This document shows, piece after piece, positions 10,495 to 21,708 of a stretch of 64,000 bases of DNA. The notes beneath the pieces were generated by a model, which saw only the letters and a program-made list of their open reading frames with translations, was not told the DNA's origin and made no database searches. Numbering within the stretch: position 1 is the stretch's first letter; each line of letters begins with the position of its first letter. Source of the DNA: Pachyseris speciosa (taxonomy: Eukaryota; Cnidaria; Anthozoa; Scleractinia; Pachyseridae); assembly GCA_016490735.1 (NCBI GenBank), contig JAEMWC010001107.1, positions 204,262 through 268,261 of the forward strand, read 5' to 3'. A program made the position numbers and the translations under genes.

Positions 10495-10870
10495 GTTATT
10501 TTAACTCCAAAAGTGGAGTTAAAATTTTAGGTTAAATATAACCCCTTTTTGGGGGTTATTTTAACTCCCTTTTTTAACTCCTTTTTAAGGGTTATAATGA
10601 CTCCAGTGTGGGAGTCACTTTAACTCTGCAAAAGGAGTTATTTAAACTCCATAAGGGAGTTACTGTAACTCCAAATGTGGAGTTAAAATGTTAGGTTAAA
10701 TATAACTCTTTTTGGGGGGTCATTTTAACTCCCATTTTTAACTCCAATTCTGGAGTTGTATTAGCTCCAACAAGGGAGTCATTTTAACTCTGCCCCATAA
10801 AAGAGTAGAGTTATTTCAACTCCATAATCAGGGTTATAGTCACTCCAGCATTAGAGGTAAAGTAACTCCA
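10495..10870. repeat. Left subterminal TAACTCC/GGAGTTA array
   Basis: About twenty degenerate units in which the palindrome GGAGTTA-n-TAACTCC alternates with AAAATAACTCC-like spacers. The same design occurs at the other end of the element. Confidence 0.8.
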
Positions 10871-11734
10871 GCACAGTCACCCTATGTAGTTTTAAGATGA
10901 AAACAACAGATCACACAAATTGACTGTAACATGTTTAATTCAATCAGATTTCATTTTCTTATCTGAACACCAGTTTCTTGCATACTATGTATTATCATTG
11001 ACATTTGAAATGTAAATTTCTAATATGATTATATTGATAAATAAATAATGTGCAAGTATGCATGATTAAAACATTTGAACACGACAATCTTTCCAGGTAT
11101 GAAAGTCAAATTTGAAGAACATTTGAATTTAAAAGACTATACAACAAAATTCAATCTGTTTGTTTGAACACAACTCTATCTTTTCTGTAAAAAATATAAC
11201 TGGCTTATAATTTAATTTTAATAAGGTTCTATCAGGAACAAGATACACATGGTATGTGTACATTAAAAACATTTTAAACTTTGTTTTTGGCTGAAGCCTT
11301 AACAGAAAACTATCACATAAGCACATTTGCCAGTTACTCAAATTTAAACTTGAAAAATTCAGTTTGATGTGCCAAATTTAAATTGGCATGGACAAGTTGG
11401 CAATGGCTATAGTAAAAAGTTCAGAAACTCTGGGTAAACATGAATATTTGATTCCTTTAAGAGAGGACAAAAGAATTGTTAAATGTTTTGAAGTCAACTC
11501 ATGACAGTGGCCCCTTAAAAAAACATTGAAATTATGAGAGGGCAGAGGTGAACTTGTTCGCTGCCACTCTCTTTGTTGCTTCTTGGCGTCTGTCCTCACA
11601 AAATAGAAATACATTGCCACACTCGGTGGGGTATATATTTCAATATTTAACAAGCCACATGAAGCCCCACTACAATGCCACGTTGCTTGTCCCCAGAGAA
11701 ACCACTTCAACTCCCTCCAATGCAATACACAGCA

Positions 11735-11992
11735 GGGCCCAGTTGTTCAAAGCACGATTAAGCTATGTAATCACGGGTTAGAGCAAACTTTGAGTACAGT
11801 CTAAATTGAAAATACTGGTAATGTTCAACAAAAACATTTCAAAAAGACTTTCATCCTTAAGTTTTGATTGGAATTTAACTTTACTTTAAGCGTACAATTT
11901 GATTTACAAAACTTTCTCAACGAGTGAGATTAAGACTTCAGTTAACTCTTAATCCTGGGTTAGTATTAATCGTCTTTCGAACAACCGGGACC
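11735..11992. mobile_element. MITE with GGGCCCAGTTGTTCAAAG ends
   Basis: The left end GGGCCCAGTTGTTCAAAGCA and right end ending CTTTCGAACAACCGGGACC are inverse complements with few mismatches; the match extends into ACGATTAA on each side. I see no clear target duplication. It is nested within the 10477-15035 element. Confidence 0.65.
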
Positions 11993-12003
11993 AGGTCCTT
12001 AAG

Positions 12004-12073
12004 TCACCAATGCCTATAATCCTGGAGAGCTTTGGTGTTCCTTGTTTCCACATCAATGGACTCTACATACATC
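12004..12073 (-). CDS. Candidate terminal exon inside the 4.56 kb element
   Basis: On the minus strand, TTTTTGCAG precedes an exon that in one frame encodes MYVESIDVETRNTKALQ..., ending DYRHW and TGA. The open frame and good acceptor suggest the last exon of a gene carried by the element. No homology recognised. Confidence 0.3.
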
Positions 12074-12330
12074 CTGCAAAAAGAATGTATTCAGTACTTG
12101 AGTATCTAGACATCAGTTTCAGCATGATTATCTTTTTATGCAAATGTATGCATTGTAAACCCCAGATATGAAATTTAAAAGTTGTCATTATTCCCCACTG
12201 TTGCATGGTCTACCTGAGGCAGCCATTATTAGTGGTCGTCATGCAACAGTGCTCCCTTAGTGTTGTGTCAACCACTAATAATGGCTGTTTGGGAGACTGC
12301 ACTGTCAGAGTCACTGGTACGTAGATGTTA

Positions 12331-12643
12331 AGGTCGGCACACACGAGGGGACTAGTCCCTGCGACTAGTCCCTGCAACTAGTCCCCTGAAGAGTTTACAC
12401 GAAGGGACTGGTCGCAGGGACTAGTCCCACGAACAGTTCACACGCAGGGACCAGCATAATTTGAGGGGACAAGTCCCTGCGACTTGTCATGTTTGAATTC
12501 GTGGGACAAGTCGCAGGGACCAAATTTTGGTCCCTGCGACTAGATTTTCTAATTGAATGGGTAGTTCACACGAAGGGACTTGGTCCCCGGGACTAGTCGC
12601 GGGGACTAGTCGCAGGGACTAGTCCCTCTGTGTGTGCCGACCT
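12331..12643. mobile_element. PIF/Harbinger-like MITE made of GGGACTAGTCCC-type oligomers
   Basis: Terminal inverted repeats AGGTCGGCACACAC / GTGTGTGCCGACCT are flanked by TTA on both sides (12328-12330, 12644-12646), the usual TWA duplication of PIF/Harbinger. The interior consists of many direct and inverted copies of GGGACTAGTCCC and GTCCCTGCGACTAG, giving an extremely self-complementary sequence. Confidence 0.85.
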
Positions 12644-13398
12644 TTATGATGCAAACAAACAAAACTGCCATGTCCATTTCAGCGAAAAAGCAACTCAAAT
12701 ATATAATCTGCTTGAAGTTACAGTATATGATCACCCATGATTATTATTTTAGAGGAAACATTTACTGTTATCCTAAATAGTTGCCAAAGAACTGATCAAA
12801 CTCAGCCTTCATGTTAAAAGAAAGGAAATATACACATTTAACTACATGTATACAAGCTTCTGCCTCATATCAAAAAGACTACAACTTGTAGTTTGTTCTG
12901 TGTGATATGAATGAAGTTGCATGAGATTACAAGTACATCTTGAATGTGAGGTGCTACTAACATAAAAAACACCTAGTCAAACACTCAAATAAATAAATCT
13001 CACACAGCCAAATGGCCCTGAATAAAGTGAATAATAATAACAATAACAACAGCAACAACAACAACATTGCAATTAATTCACTTGTGGCTGTGTTTAACAG
13101 GGTTGACTGTCCAAATTTAGCAACACCCAAATAAAAATATTTCAATTCCTGCATCCTGAGAAATATTTCCTGCACAGCAAGAAACAAGGTATACAACATT
13201 TTCCTTCATTAATATTCTTTGGAACAAATAGCCATGTTTGCCATCTAACCAACAAGCACAGCATTTGTAGTTGAATAATGAAAGGTTCATTTCTTTGCCC
13301 TTTTGGATTTGTAGCAGACGTTCTTCAAATTAAGATGTATGCTTAAATACTTCGTACATGATCATGTAGCCAATAATTGCCACTGTCTCAAAACTTAC

Positions 13399-13488
13399 CT
13401 CGTCATTTATAAGATTATCAATGGACTCTTGCTTATATCAACTGCAGACTGTATTGAGAAATCTTGCTAACTCTTCATCCATGGTTAT
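13399..13488 (-). pseudogene. Candidate first coding exon inside the 4.56 kb element
   Basis: On the minus strand, TTGTCTTAG precedes an exon with ATG (plus-strand 13480-13482) and it ends at the donor GACGAG|GTAAGT. It encodes MDEELARFLNTVCS, then TGA, then YKQESIDNLINDE in the same frame. One nonsense codon thus interrupts an otherwise open exon. The pattern loosely resembles the beginning of SAM/death-fold domains in other cnidarian proteins, but I cannot name it. A leader exon with a good donor lies upstream at about 14008-14125. Confidence 0.4.
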
Positions 13489-14007
13489 CTAAGACAAATA
13501 ACACAAATAACAAGTTTATTTTCCTCCGTTAGCAATGCAACACTTTGATAAGTTCACAGACATTAACATACATGAAAACTTTTGAAAATAATTGTTCATT
13601 TCTTGTTCGGACGCCATACTATTATAAATTCAGTTAAACTTCAAACTATTTAGTTAAGTTGAGACTGAATAATCGTCTTTAGAACGGATAGAGATGGATT
13701 ACAACGTGAGCGCTTCGAAGTTTTGTGCTTGTATTTTGCTACAAAAATCACTCAATAACTCGTTGTGGTTTGCTGTTTCTGCGAAAATTCACTTGAATTA
13801 ATATATTTCTCTTGGCCTTCGATCGAGGAGCACTGAATGAATTTAATCGTGATTTTCGGAAAGGTTTACGGGAGCAAAATCACAACCGTTAAGCTAACAC
13901 GTTACATGCAGCATTCACCACCGCCTCCTTTGTCAGTATTCTTACAAATAAACTGTTAAAGCGAGACAAATCGACTAAAAAGAAACACAAGTCTCTAAAA
14001 CACTTAC

Positions 14008-14125
14008 CTGATAGAGTTTCTTGCGTACTTAAAGATCCAAAAATGAAGATAAATGCACGCCGATTCAATACAATTTTCAATACCAACCGCCACTGGCGCA
14101 AACCTTTGAACGCGAGATCGCTCAC
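14008..14125 (-). other. Candidate 5' leader exon inside the 4.56 kb element
   Basis: A minus-strand consensus donor (CTATCAG|GTAAGTG) ends a stretch that could be the untranslated first exon for the exons at 13399 and 12004. The 5' boundary is unknown. Confidence 0.3.
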
Positions 14126-14599
14126 GTGTTACATCACGTGTTCTTATCATTTTCTTGTAGGGTAGGGAGCGTGACCAGTGATAAGAGAGTGACCTTTCGT
14201 GATTACATTGTACTGCCAATATTTCATCCATTTATCCTTCGATCCGTGGGATTATTTTTCTCGAACTTTCCCTTCTTCTCAAACCTGTATTCCCTAGATA
14301 CAAGGGAAGGGAAGGAAAGCTTCAGAAGCTTACCGGGGTGGGGAAGGAAGAGATAAACAGCATGACCTTTGGGAAGCCGCTTTTTCCACCGAAAACGATG
14401 CATTACAAAAGCTCTTTTGTTTCAGCGAGCCAATAGTGAATTGCAAAAGGGGACGAATATGGCATACCACTGCAACGTTTTTGTCATGCGAGTGGTCCAA
14501 GCTTTCATGTTCTCTATCCTACGAGCCTTTGAACAGAGTTGAAAATAACAACAGTAAAGTAATGACTGTTTAGTTTCAGTTATGCCAGCTCCTATAAAT

Positions 14600-15025
14600 G
14601 CATTAATGACTCTAAACGAGGAGTTATATCCACTCCCTTTGCAGAGGTAAAGTAACTCTATGAAAATAATTCCCCAAATAGAGTTGTTTTAACTCTTCTT
14701 GGAGAGTTGCGATCACTCCATAATTACTCCCTAAGGGGAGTTATACTAACCCCTTAAAAATGACTCCACAAAAGGAGTTTATTTAACTCCACAAACGAGT
14801 TAATTTAACTCCACAGGGAGTTAACTTTAACTCCAATTCAGAGTTACAATAACTCCCACAATGTAACTCCAATTTTGGAGTTAAATTTACTCCCCAGTTG
14901 AAGAGAAAACTCTTTTGCTGGAGTTAAAATAACTCTTTTTGGAGTTAAAGTAACTCCGAACAAAAATAACTCCCCCTTGAGGAGTTAGTTTAACCCCACT
15001 TCAGGAGTTAAAATAACTCTTTGAA
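14600..15025. repeat. Right subterminal GGAGTTA/TAACTCC array
   Basis: Counterpart of the array at 10495-10870, with units such as GGAGTTAAAATAACTC. Probably binding sites for the mobilising transposase (inferred). Confidence 0.8.
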
Positions 15026-15035
15026 AATTACTGTG

Positions 15036-15671
15036 TGTACGTGTAATTTCCTAAAACCTTGTCAAGTTTGCATTACAAATTTGTATAGATAATTTAATTT
15101 CAATTGGTGTTTCTGCGTTCTTTGGTCCTTGCACGATTCTCGTCTCTCGATCCTCAATAGTCTCAGTACGCAAGTTCAAGACTTAAAGAAGCTCTCGTGT
15201 TCACTTCTCACGTAAACATGCACTTCTAATCCAAAGCGCTTTCAAGAAAAATTAACTTTCCTTTGATTTTCAGCATTATGCTCAAAATCGTTAAGCCAAT
15301 AGTTATTTGTGTTTTTGAGAGCATTCGAGCCAACCACTTGGAAAAAATCCTCTACCCTCTCCCCTTCTTGGAGCTTTGAACCCTCCAGAATTTCCAATTC
15401 CCTTGGTGGTGGGATAGCGATCTTCTCGAAACACACAATTCGACTTTTCGTATCTTTCACCTTCTAAGCAGTATGGTCACATGTGTCTGACTGTGTATGG
15501 TGCCTATTTTTCATTCATTTACCATGCTTAAAATTTACTACATGTACATGTACATTGTATCTCTCTTGACTCTCATTATGAATATGCCACCTATCGACAT
15601 TCAGATGCCAGCAGTTTACAGGACACTTGTCACTGCACATGAACCTAGTTAAATGGCTCAGCTCCCACAAG
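15036..15671. other. No gene recognised
   Basis: Non-coding sequence with only short frames on either strand. Confidence 0.4.
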
Positions 15672-15743
15672 TCTCCTGTAGCTCAGTGATATGGCATCCG
15701 AACTAGTGATCGGAATGTCATCGGTTCAACTGTTATTAGGAGA
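15672..15743 (+). repeat. tRNA-Thr-like degenerate sequence (tRNA-derived repeat)
   Basis: TCTCCTG pairs with the closing TTAGGAGA. The D arm is TAGCTCAGTGATATGGCA. The anticodon stem TCCGA/TCGGA encloses a loop with AGT and one extra base, and the GGTTCAA of the T loop is present. The T stem does not pair. It is therefore a tRNA pseudogene or SINE head rather than a working tRNA. Confidence 0.6.
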
Positions 15744-16498
15744 ACTCATATTTGTTTATCCAAGTATACGTTTAACAGTATGTGTTGATTGTCTTTCATT
15801 TGTTGACCACTATTCATAAAAAAGAGAAAAGAACCTTTTCACCTGATTTTTATAACCAGCATGTTCTTTAATCGGTGTCAAGTGTGCTACATTCATTTGA
15901 TTTAGCCCGGAGCTGCTTGTGTAAATTAAAATGGTTATGTTAAAACTGTTTTTAAGTTTTGGGTTGCAATTTAATGTAGAATGAAGGGCCCTAAGCTTTT
16001 CTCACAACCAAAATGTCACTAGAATGCCAAAAAAAAGATTTTGTGTTTTAGCTATAATTGCACTGCACAAGAGAAAAACCTGAAAACATTCGCCCAATTT
16101 GACAACCATTTTTTTTTCATTATTTCAATCCATGCCATCGGTAGCCAAAGAGGCTTAAGTGTCACCAAATGTGGATTTAATCGGAATTAAAAGTTGCAGT
16201 ATAATTTGCTTTCATTGCTCTTAAGGTGGCTGCCAATTTTGTATTATTTTAATGCTGACTTGTGCAACAGAAAGAACATGTTTAAACCTACAGTATAACA
16301 ATAAAAATAAAAACGCAATTTTCTTTGGTCACTGAGCATTGTGCACTATTTACTCTGACTTTGCCGTATTTACATGTACAATAAAACTTTGATTCAAAAT
16401 AGTTACTACAGAAAAAAGGGTTCGCCTTCTAAATATCATTTAATGAAATGTGTACATGCATGTACATGGCTGTACACTTACAGCTGTATACATCTGTA
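15744..16498. other. No gene recognised
   Basis: AT-rich sequence without supported exons. Confidence 0.4.
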
Positions 16499-16819
16499 CA
16501 GGGTTTGCATGCACCTTGAAAGTCCTTGAAAGTCCTTGAATTTGAAAATCAAATTTCAAGGCCTTGAAAGTCTGTGAAACGTACAATTGGGTCCTTGAAA
16601 AACCTTGAAATTTGCTGTTTGACTGTATCCACTTAGTGGAAGAACTAGAAAAGACTTAGACTTGAACAAATCTTGCAGTTATCCCTTAGACCCAATCATC
16701 TAGTATCACATTCTAATGGCATTTTTTACTGGATGGAGTGCTTGAAAAATTGGAATTGTGCCCTGGAATGTCCTTGAAAAGTCCTTGAATTTTTAGTTCA
16801 AAAAAGAGTACCAACCCTG
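16499..16819. mobile_element. MITE with CAGGGTT ends and internal CCTTGAAAGT repeats
   Basis: The left end CAGGGTTTGCATGCACC and the right end GGTACC-like...AACCCTG (16801-16819) are inverse complements at the tip. TCTGTA flanks it on both sides (16493-16498 and 16820-16825). The interior carries repeated TTGAAAGTCCTTGAA in both orientations. The CAG terminus suggests a hAT-like origin, though a 6-bp flank is shorter than the usual eight. Confidence 0.6.
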
Positions 16820-19800
16820 TCTGTAGATTCCAGTTTTTGTGTGTCGTAAAAATCATTTTGTTGTAAATAAATGTTATTTGGCAATGCATGAAAACTCAAT
16901 GTATTTCAACTGCATAATTTCTTTTTTTTCACATTATTTTTCACACATAATGTCATTTCAGTCCTTTGAAATGGTACTTTAATCAGTTTTCAGGTTTAGT
17001 GTTGTATGCTAATGTTAATCAAACTGAATATCAACATGATATTAAACTAACAGTACATGTGTACAAATTGTCTGCCCTAAGGAATATTCTTTTAGAGATT
17101 CTCAATAATCCTCTTTCTTCTGACAATGGTTTCTTATTTGGTCACAGTTCAGAAATGGCTTCACAAGCACCAGTGTTGTCCAGTGACAACAATGTCCAGA
17201 TTACTTTTCTTCGAAATTCAAATCCTGCTTCATCATGAAAAAATGTGTAAAAAGGTTTGTGGTAAATGTTATTTCTGGTTCAGTTGCAATTTATGCGCAG
17301 AAGCTTTGGAAATAATTATATTATTGTTTTCTAAGCATAGGATTGAAACAGCAGATTTTTGAGAGGGTAGCAAAGGGGGGGTCATGATCCCGTTTCACGC
17401 ACGAATTTTAAGAAAATTCCTGCATCTCATATACTTTTTACAACCTTTCACGAATCACGGATTGAAATGATCATAAACCCCAGCTTTCACCTTTTCTTGC
17501 GTCAGAAACAAGGAGGCCAGAGTCATATGTGGAAGTTGTTCATCGTGGCAGATGTAATAATAGTAACTAGTTTAGACTGTCACTGAGAGCATTTCATCAG
17601 GCAATGAGGCAGACTGGTTACGCAACACAATGGTATTGATTCTGTCATTAGGGTGAAATCCCATCCGTTGCTGACGATAGGCTTTTTCACGTTCTTTTCA
17701 GTACAGAGAGGTTTACTGAGACGACTGTGACTTGAAAAAGCAGGGGTGGATCTAGGACTTGGAAGCCGACTGGAATAAACTACTGCCGATGTGACAGTAT
17801 CTAGGGGGGTCCGGGGGCATGCTCCCCCGGGAAATTTTGAAATTTTAGTCCTTGGACTGATGCGATTGTCAGTATTCTGAGGGGCTAATCAAAGCCTACT
17901 TTGTGTTTTAATGGCTGTAAATTCAAGTCAACTTATGCTTATGCTCAGGCTCGCTTTGGCCTGTCTAGTTGGACTGGCAAAAGAACTGACAACAATTGGC
18001 AAGAATTAAGTGGATGGAAATGTTGCCAGACAGTGAGAATAACAAAATAAGTAATAATACCGAACCAAAATACAAAGTCACCGGCTCAAGCAGATGTGGT
18101 AATAAATGAGAAATTAATCCTAAAAGGTTTCAAGATCCGTTAATAAAATAAAGAAAACCAAAATTAAAAGCAACATCAATTATTAAAGGCATTTAATTTG
18201 AATTTGTTATAATACCTCACAACAGATGATCTTAAATAACCTCCCTACCATGTTGTGTAGGTTTAGTCATCTTTTATTTCTTGTCCTACAAGCCCCAAGG
18301 TTTTTATTAGGTTCCCTCGCCTTTTTTTTTTTCATTGTTTCTTCTTCTGGCCAAGTGGGCTACAGGTGACTGACGGACGAAACGACGTTAAAAAACAAAC
18401 GAGTAATACAAGAAGCAGCCTATCGCCTCAGTGATCGCCGCTTAATAACGTCTTCACTCCCTTGAGAAATTGTCTATCAGATGATGTTAAATTAGAGTCA
18501 AACTTGATCCAAAAAGAGCTGAATTCATATACATGTACTTGGACAGGTGCAGGACTCATCCTCCTGTCTCTGGGACTCACAAATTTAAGGCTGCGTGAGT
18601 CCTTGGACTCACTACTGTCTGCTTCTATATGGATCACTGACAATGTTATTTTGTTTTTAGGGAGAAGTCCAATGAACATGGTTCTACCCTTGTAACACTT
18701 TTATTGACGTACATGTACACATAACCTTATTAAGTCAATACCTACCTCCTATAAACATTTGAAAAGGCAAAATTTGCTCCTGCTGAGGTAGCGCGCATTT
18801 GATGGGGTGTAAAAACCAAGACTCCCAACTGGGCTGTCAGTACCTGGGGAAAACACAGTGTCAATATTTACACTACAAAATGTCATAATCATGTTTCATC
18901 CTATAAGGTTATGTCCTTGAAATAAAACTTGGTGCACAACATTTAAAGTGTATTATTTCAAAATGTGAATTATTGCACGGTGGTGGTAATCTCATGCAAT
19001 TGATGCATGGAATTGACCTTCAGATCCAGAGTAAAATGTTAAAGAATCTTTCAAGATTATTTTTATGGATCCTGCATAGGAATTCTAACAGAGTAGAGCC
19101 TTATTATCTTCACCTACATGTACAACCAGTCTCATGGAGTATCTCCTTATATGAATTTTGAAAGTACCTTCTCAGATAACCTACTACACAGATACATGTG
19201 TATTATCAAGACAGAAAGCATTGTTTGATTAAGCTGAATTATTATACAGAATATTACAACAGTACCTTCAGGCAATCGCAGAAACTATTCACACACCGAA
19301 AGAAAATGTAAAAATATCCCTTATTCTACTTTTTGTAAGCTGTTACAGCATAACTGTAAAACACTTTATACACAAGAAGCAACTCAAAGTTATACAGTAG
19401 TGTAGATCTGTAAACATTTTTGTTCACGTAATTAGTACCGCACATGTGTATTCAATGGAGAAAGACTATTAATAATCTTTTTTTTTTCTGTAGAAAGCCT
19501 ATTTCTGTAGCCATGCACCTTTTCAGTCAAAAACATTGTCTGAATCCAATTCTTCATGTCAGTAATTTTTGTTCATGTATTTCATTATCATTGCTAGCAA
19601 CTGTGGGTTTTCCCCTTTTTGTAATTTTCAGGCCTCAGAATGAATAGAACATGTAATAGTCGCTAAAGATAATAATACTCATTTCAGTAAAACTGAATTC
19701 TGATCACTTTTCCACATGGTCCTGGCATTTAAAACAGCACATTTTCACAAGAACAGCAATTTAAGCATTTATGGCAGCAGCTGTCAAATGAGGGTAGCAA

Positions 19801-20148
19801 AGGGCTCATATGTGACGCGTGATGAGGGCAAAAATTGGTGCGTGAAACGTGAAAGGAACTAAAAGAGATACGTGATTCGTGAATTTACAATGCACCTGAT
19901 GCGTGATTTGTCTCTGAGATATGCGGGACACATGAATTACATTTATTAGTTTCGTGAAAATGTCAAAATTTCCTATTGCATCGCTTCGAAAACCATCGGG
20001 GCCATCTGGAATTAACAGACTGAAAATAACAGACTTTCAGACGTACCCAACAGACAAGCATTGTGAAGCAATCTAGGTACCACACCCCCAAAAGGTCAAC
20101 ATCACAGAGTGACCGATAACAGGTTATTAATGAGCGTGTTTGTTTCAG
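16820..20148. other. Intron-like region with dispersed repeat fragments
   Basis: Contains a fragment typical of hAT-like ends at 17743-17850 (CAGGGGTGGATCTAGG near its left, GGGGGTCCGGGGGCATGC inside; a related stretch lies inverted at 43237-43290). GAGGGTAGCAAAGGG copies start at 17365 and 19791, followed by sequence containing TTTCACGCACG or its inverse. A possible plus-strand exon ending in a stop lies at about 17145-17238 (reading SEMASQAPVLSSDNNVQ...), unsupported by homology. Confidence 0.4.
18539..18636 (-). other. Candidate minus-strand exon
   Basis: Bounded by ATTGTCAG and GTACATG on the minus strand and open in one frame (IEADSSESKDSRSLKF...PRDRRMSPAPVQ). A second candidate lies at 18746-18843 (acceptor CCCCAG, donor GTAGGT; reading VLTAQLGVLVFTPHQMRATS...). 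The phases of the two do not agree, so a gene on this strand is only a possibility. Confidence 0.2.
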
Positions 20149-20181
20149 TCTTTGGCATCATCACAAGAGAAACTGCACCAG
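20149..20181 (+). CDS. MAST-like kinase gene, 33-nt exon
   Basis: TTTGTTTCAG and GTATGA bracket an exon that encodes SLASSQEKLHQ in phase 0. Vertebrate MAST kinases contain SSQEKLHQLPF just before the DUF1908 pre-kinase region (recalled family knowledge), and the next exons in the window continue that correspondence. No alignment was computed. Phase does not join directly to the next exon at 20848, so an exon between may be missed. Confidence 0.5.
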
Positions 20182-20455
20182 GTATGAACAGTTTTCCTGG
20201 AGGTTACCTAATAATAAACTTTTTGTGTGACTGCTAAGTCAGTAGATAATCTTCTTGTATGCTAATATTTAATGCAGTTTGCAAAGTGGCTTTCACTGAG
20301 GAGTAATAATTATAATTGCTTTCTGTCATTTCTTTATCATACTAAAAGGTAACTCACTACTACTGGTTACTTAAAAGTAGCTAGATAAATAAAATGTTGT
20401 TCCAAAATCAAAGGGATGGTAATAATGTGTCATTACTGCAAAACAGATAGTTTGT

Positions 20456-20654
20456 ATTAAATATGTGACTGATCATCGCAGTTATGAACACTACTTTTAA
20501 AAGCAGTAGTGAAAATAAAGCCTTGTGGCTTGTTAGCTCAGTCAGTAGAGCGCTGCACCGGTATCACAGAGGTTCGAATCCCAAACAAGCCTGAATTTTT
20601 TTTCAGGCTTATTTTCACTACTGCAAGTCCATCATGATCAGTCACATATTTAAT
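20456..20654. mobile_element. Hairpin element with a tRNA-like sequence at its centre
   Basis: The outer arms ATTAAATATGTGACTGATCA and the mirror at 20634-20654 are perfect 21-base inverted repeats. A second pair (AGCAGTAGTGAAAATAA and TTATTTTCACTACTGC) lies inside. Between them, 20527-20591 reads like a tRNA: acceptor GGCTTGT/ACAAGCC, D arm TAGCTCAGTCAGTAGAGCG, T loop GGTTCGAATCC. The T stem is shortened and the anticodon arm mismatched, so it is a tRNA-derived repeat. Confidence 0.75.
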
Positions 20655-20847
20655 CATTAATCCACAGTTCAAATATATGATTTTCATATATTTATTCTCA
20701 GATAATTTTTACTTACTGTATTTGGTGCAAGCAGTAACAGACTGAACCAAACTCTGGTGCACAGATTTGGGTCCTGTTATTACTGATCTAGCTCTAGCAG
20801 AGTTGGAGTATTACAGCTCTTCAATAAGTTGTTTGCATTCCTTGTAG

Positions 20848-20913
20848 TGCTGATAGTGATTATGATGATGATAGTGGAGGTCGCATGTCACCCGGAAGCC
20901 AAGACAGAGGTCA
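20848..20913 (+). CDS. MAST-like kinase gene, acidic serine-rich exon
   Basis: Acceptor TTCCTTGTAG and donor CA|GTAAGG. Read from the second base it encodes ADSDYDDDSGGRMSPGSQDRG plus two bases, which join the first base of the exon at 21135 in frame. The arrangement RMSPGS...PGRS just before the helical domain recalls the RSPRMR...SLSPGRSP stretch of MAST proteins. A nearer donor (GAG|GTCAGT) would break the frame, so GTAAGG is preferred. Confidence 0.5.
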
Positions 20914-21073
20914 GTAAGGCAAATGTAATCACATCCAGCAGTGAAACCATTGATTCTGACAATTCCTTCTACTGATGTTTTGGAAATGTTTGTTAAAATA
21001 ATTTATGACCAAAATGTTCTTTCTCTGGACTACGTTGGTGCGCATGCGTTAATTAACCAACTTGGAAGCCTTT

Positions 21074-21075
<2 letters not shown>

Positions 21076-21108
<33 letters not shown>
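21076..21108. repeat. AAT trinucleotide microsatellite
   Basis: About eleven uninterrupted AAT units in the intron between two MAST-like exons. Confidence 0.9.
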
Positions 21109-21109
<1 letters not shown>

Positions 21110-21134
21110 TGTAAAAAGCAATTTTGCATTACAG

Positions 21135-21210
21135 CCCTGGCAGATCTGTTCCTGTTCCAGAGGATGAGTTTCAGTTGCTAAAAAACCTCTACAGGGAAAG
21201 ATTTCTTAGA
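21135..21210 (+). CDS. MAST-like kinase gene, start of the DUF1908-like helical region
   Basis: Acceptor TTGCATTACAG, donor AGA|GTAAGA. Encodes PGRSVPVPEDEFQLLKNLYR then ERFLR. The segment LYRERFLR continuing into AITQMEE (next exon) matches the MAST pattern VYKERFPKATAQMEE. This is the beginning of the pre-kinase domain; it ends in phase 0, as the following exons require. Confidence 0.6.
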
Positions 21211-21708
21211 GTAAGAAATTTTAATTTTCTTAACTACATAACAGCTGTAGCTCTGTTAAATCATCAGCGTGTGCACCTGGCAGATGAACAAATTTACGAA
21301 AAAATGTTTTGACAGTCAGTTGATCCATTAGTCTTAAGAAAGTTTGAACAAGTTTTTTTTTCTCAACTGACTTTTAGCTCGTATTCTATTACTCACTCAC
21401 ACTGTTTTTGCCATCACCTAATTTGTAAATGTTAAAACCTCTCTGTTTTTCGAAATTTCAACTTTGCTCAAGTAGTGGTTTTTGTGTCTGCTGTTAGTGC
21501 TTTTCTGATTGTCCATGTTTGGACATAAGTTTCTAGCTGTACTTCATTAATTGTAAATACATGTATGTGTAGCCGACTACTCTGTGTTGACAGGACGATA
21601 GTCTTACAAATGGTATTCTTTTAACAAAAGCAATGCATCAATTGTTACTGTGAACAATGTTAAGTATTAATTAAGACCAGGTATTATAGAAAACAGAACC
21701 AGTACACT

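Larger units (their letters stand above)
10477..15035. mobile_element. 4.56 kb terminal-inverted-repeat element with GAGTTA/TAACTC subterminal arrays
   Basis: The left end CACAGTAATTTTTAAAGAG and the right end CTCTTTGAAAATTACTGTG are inverse complements with one mismatch. Immediately outside are TATACATG (10469-10476) and TGTACGTG (15036-15043), an 8-bp duplication with two transitions. Inside both ends are arrays of degenerate short units containing GGAGTTA and TAACTCC. There is no transposase, so it is non-autonomous; an 8-bp duplication would fit hAT-type mobilisation but this is inference. It contains minus-strand candidate exons and two nested MITEs. Confidence 0.7.

Noticed and set aside
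13030..13070. CAA/AAT-rich run as a satellite
   Set aside because: Short and imperfect; ordinary simple sequence.
15672..15743. Functional tRNA-Thr gene
   Set aside because: Unpaired T stem and an 8-base anticodon loop.
17145..17238. Exon of the MAST-like gene (SEMASQAPVLSSDNN...)
   Set aside because: Ends in a stop instead of a donor and has no recognisable similarity.
20527..20591. Functional tRNA gene
   Set aside because: Anticodon stem mismatches, shortened T stem, location inside a repeat hairpin.
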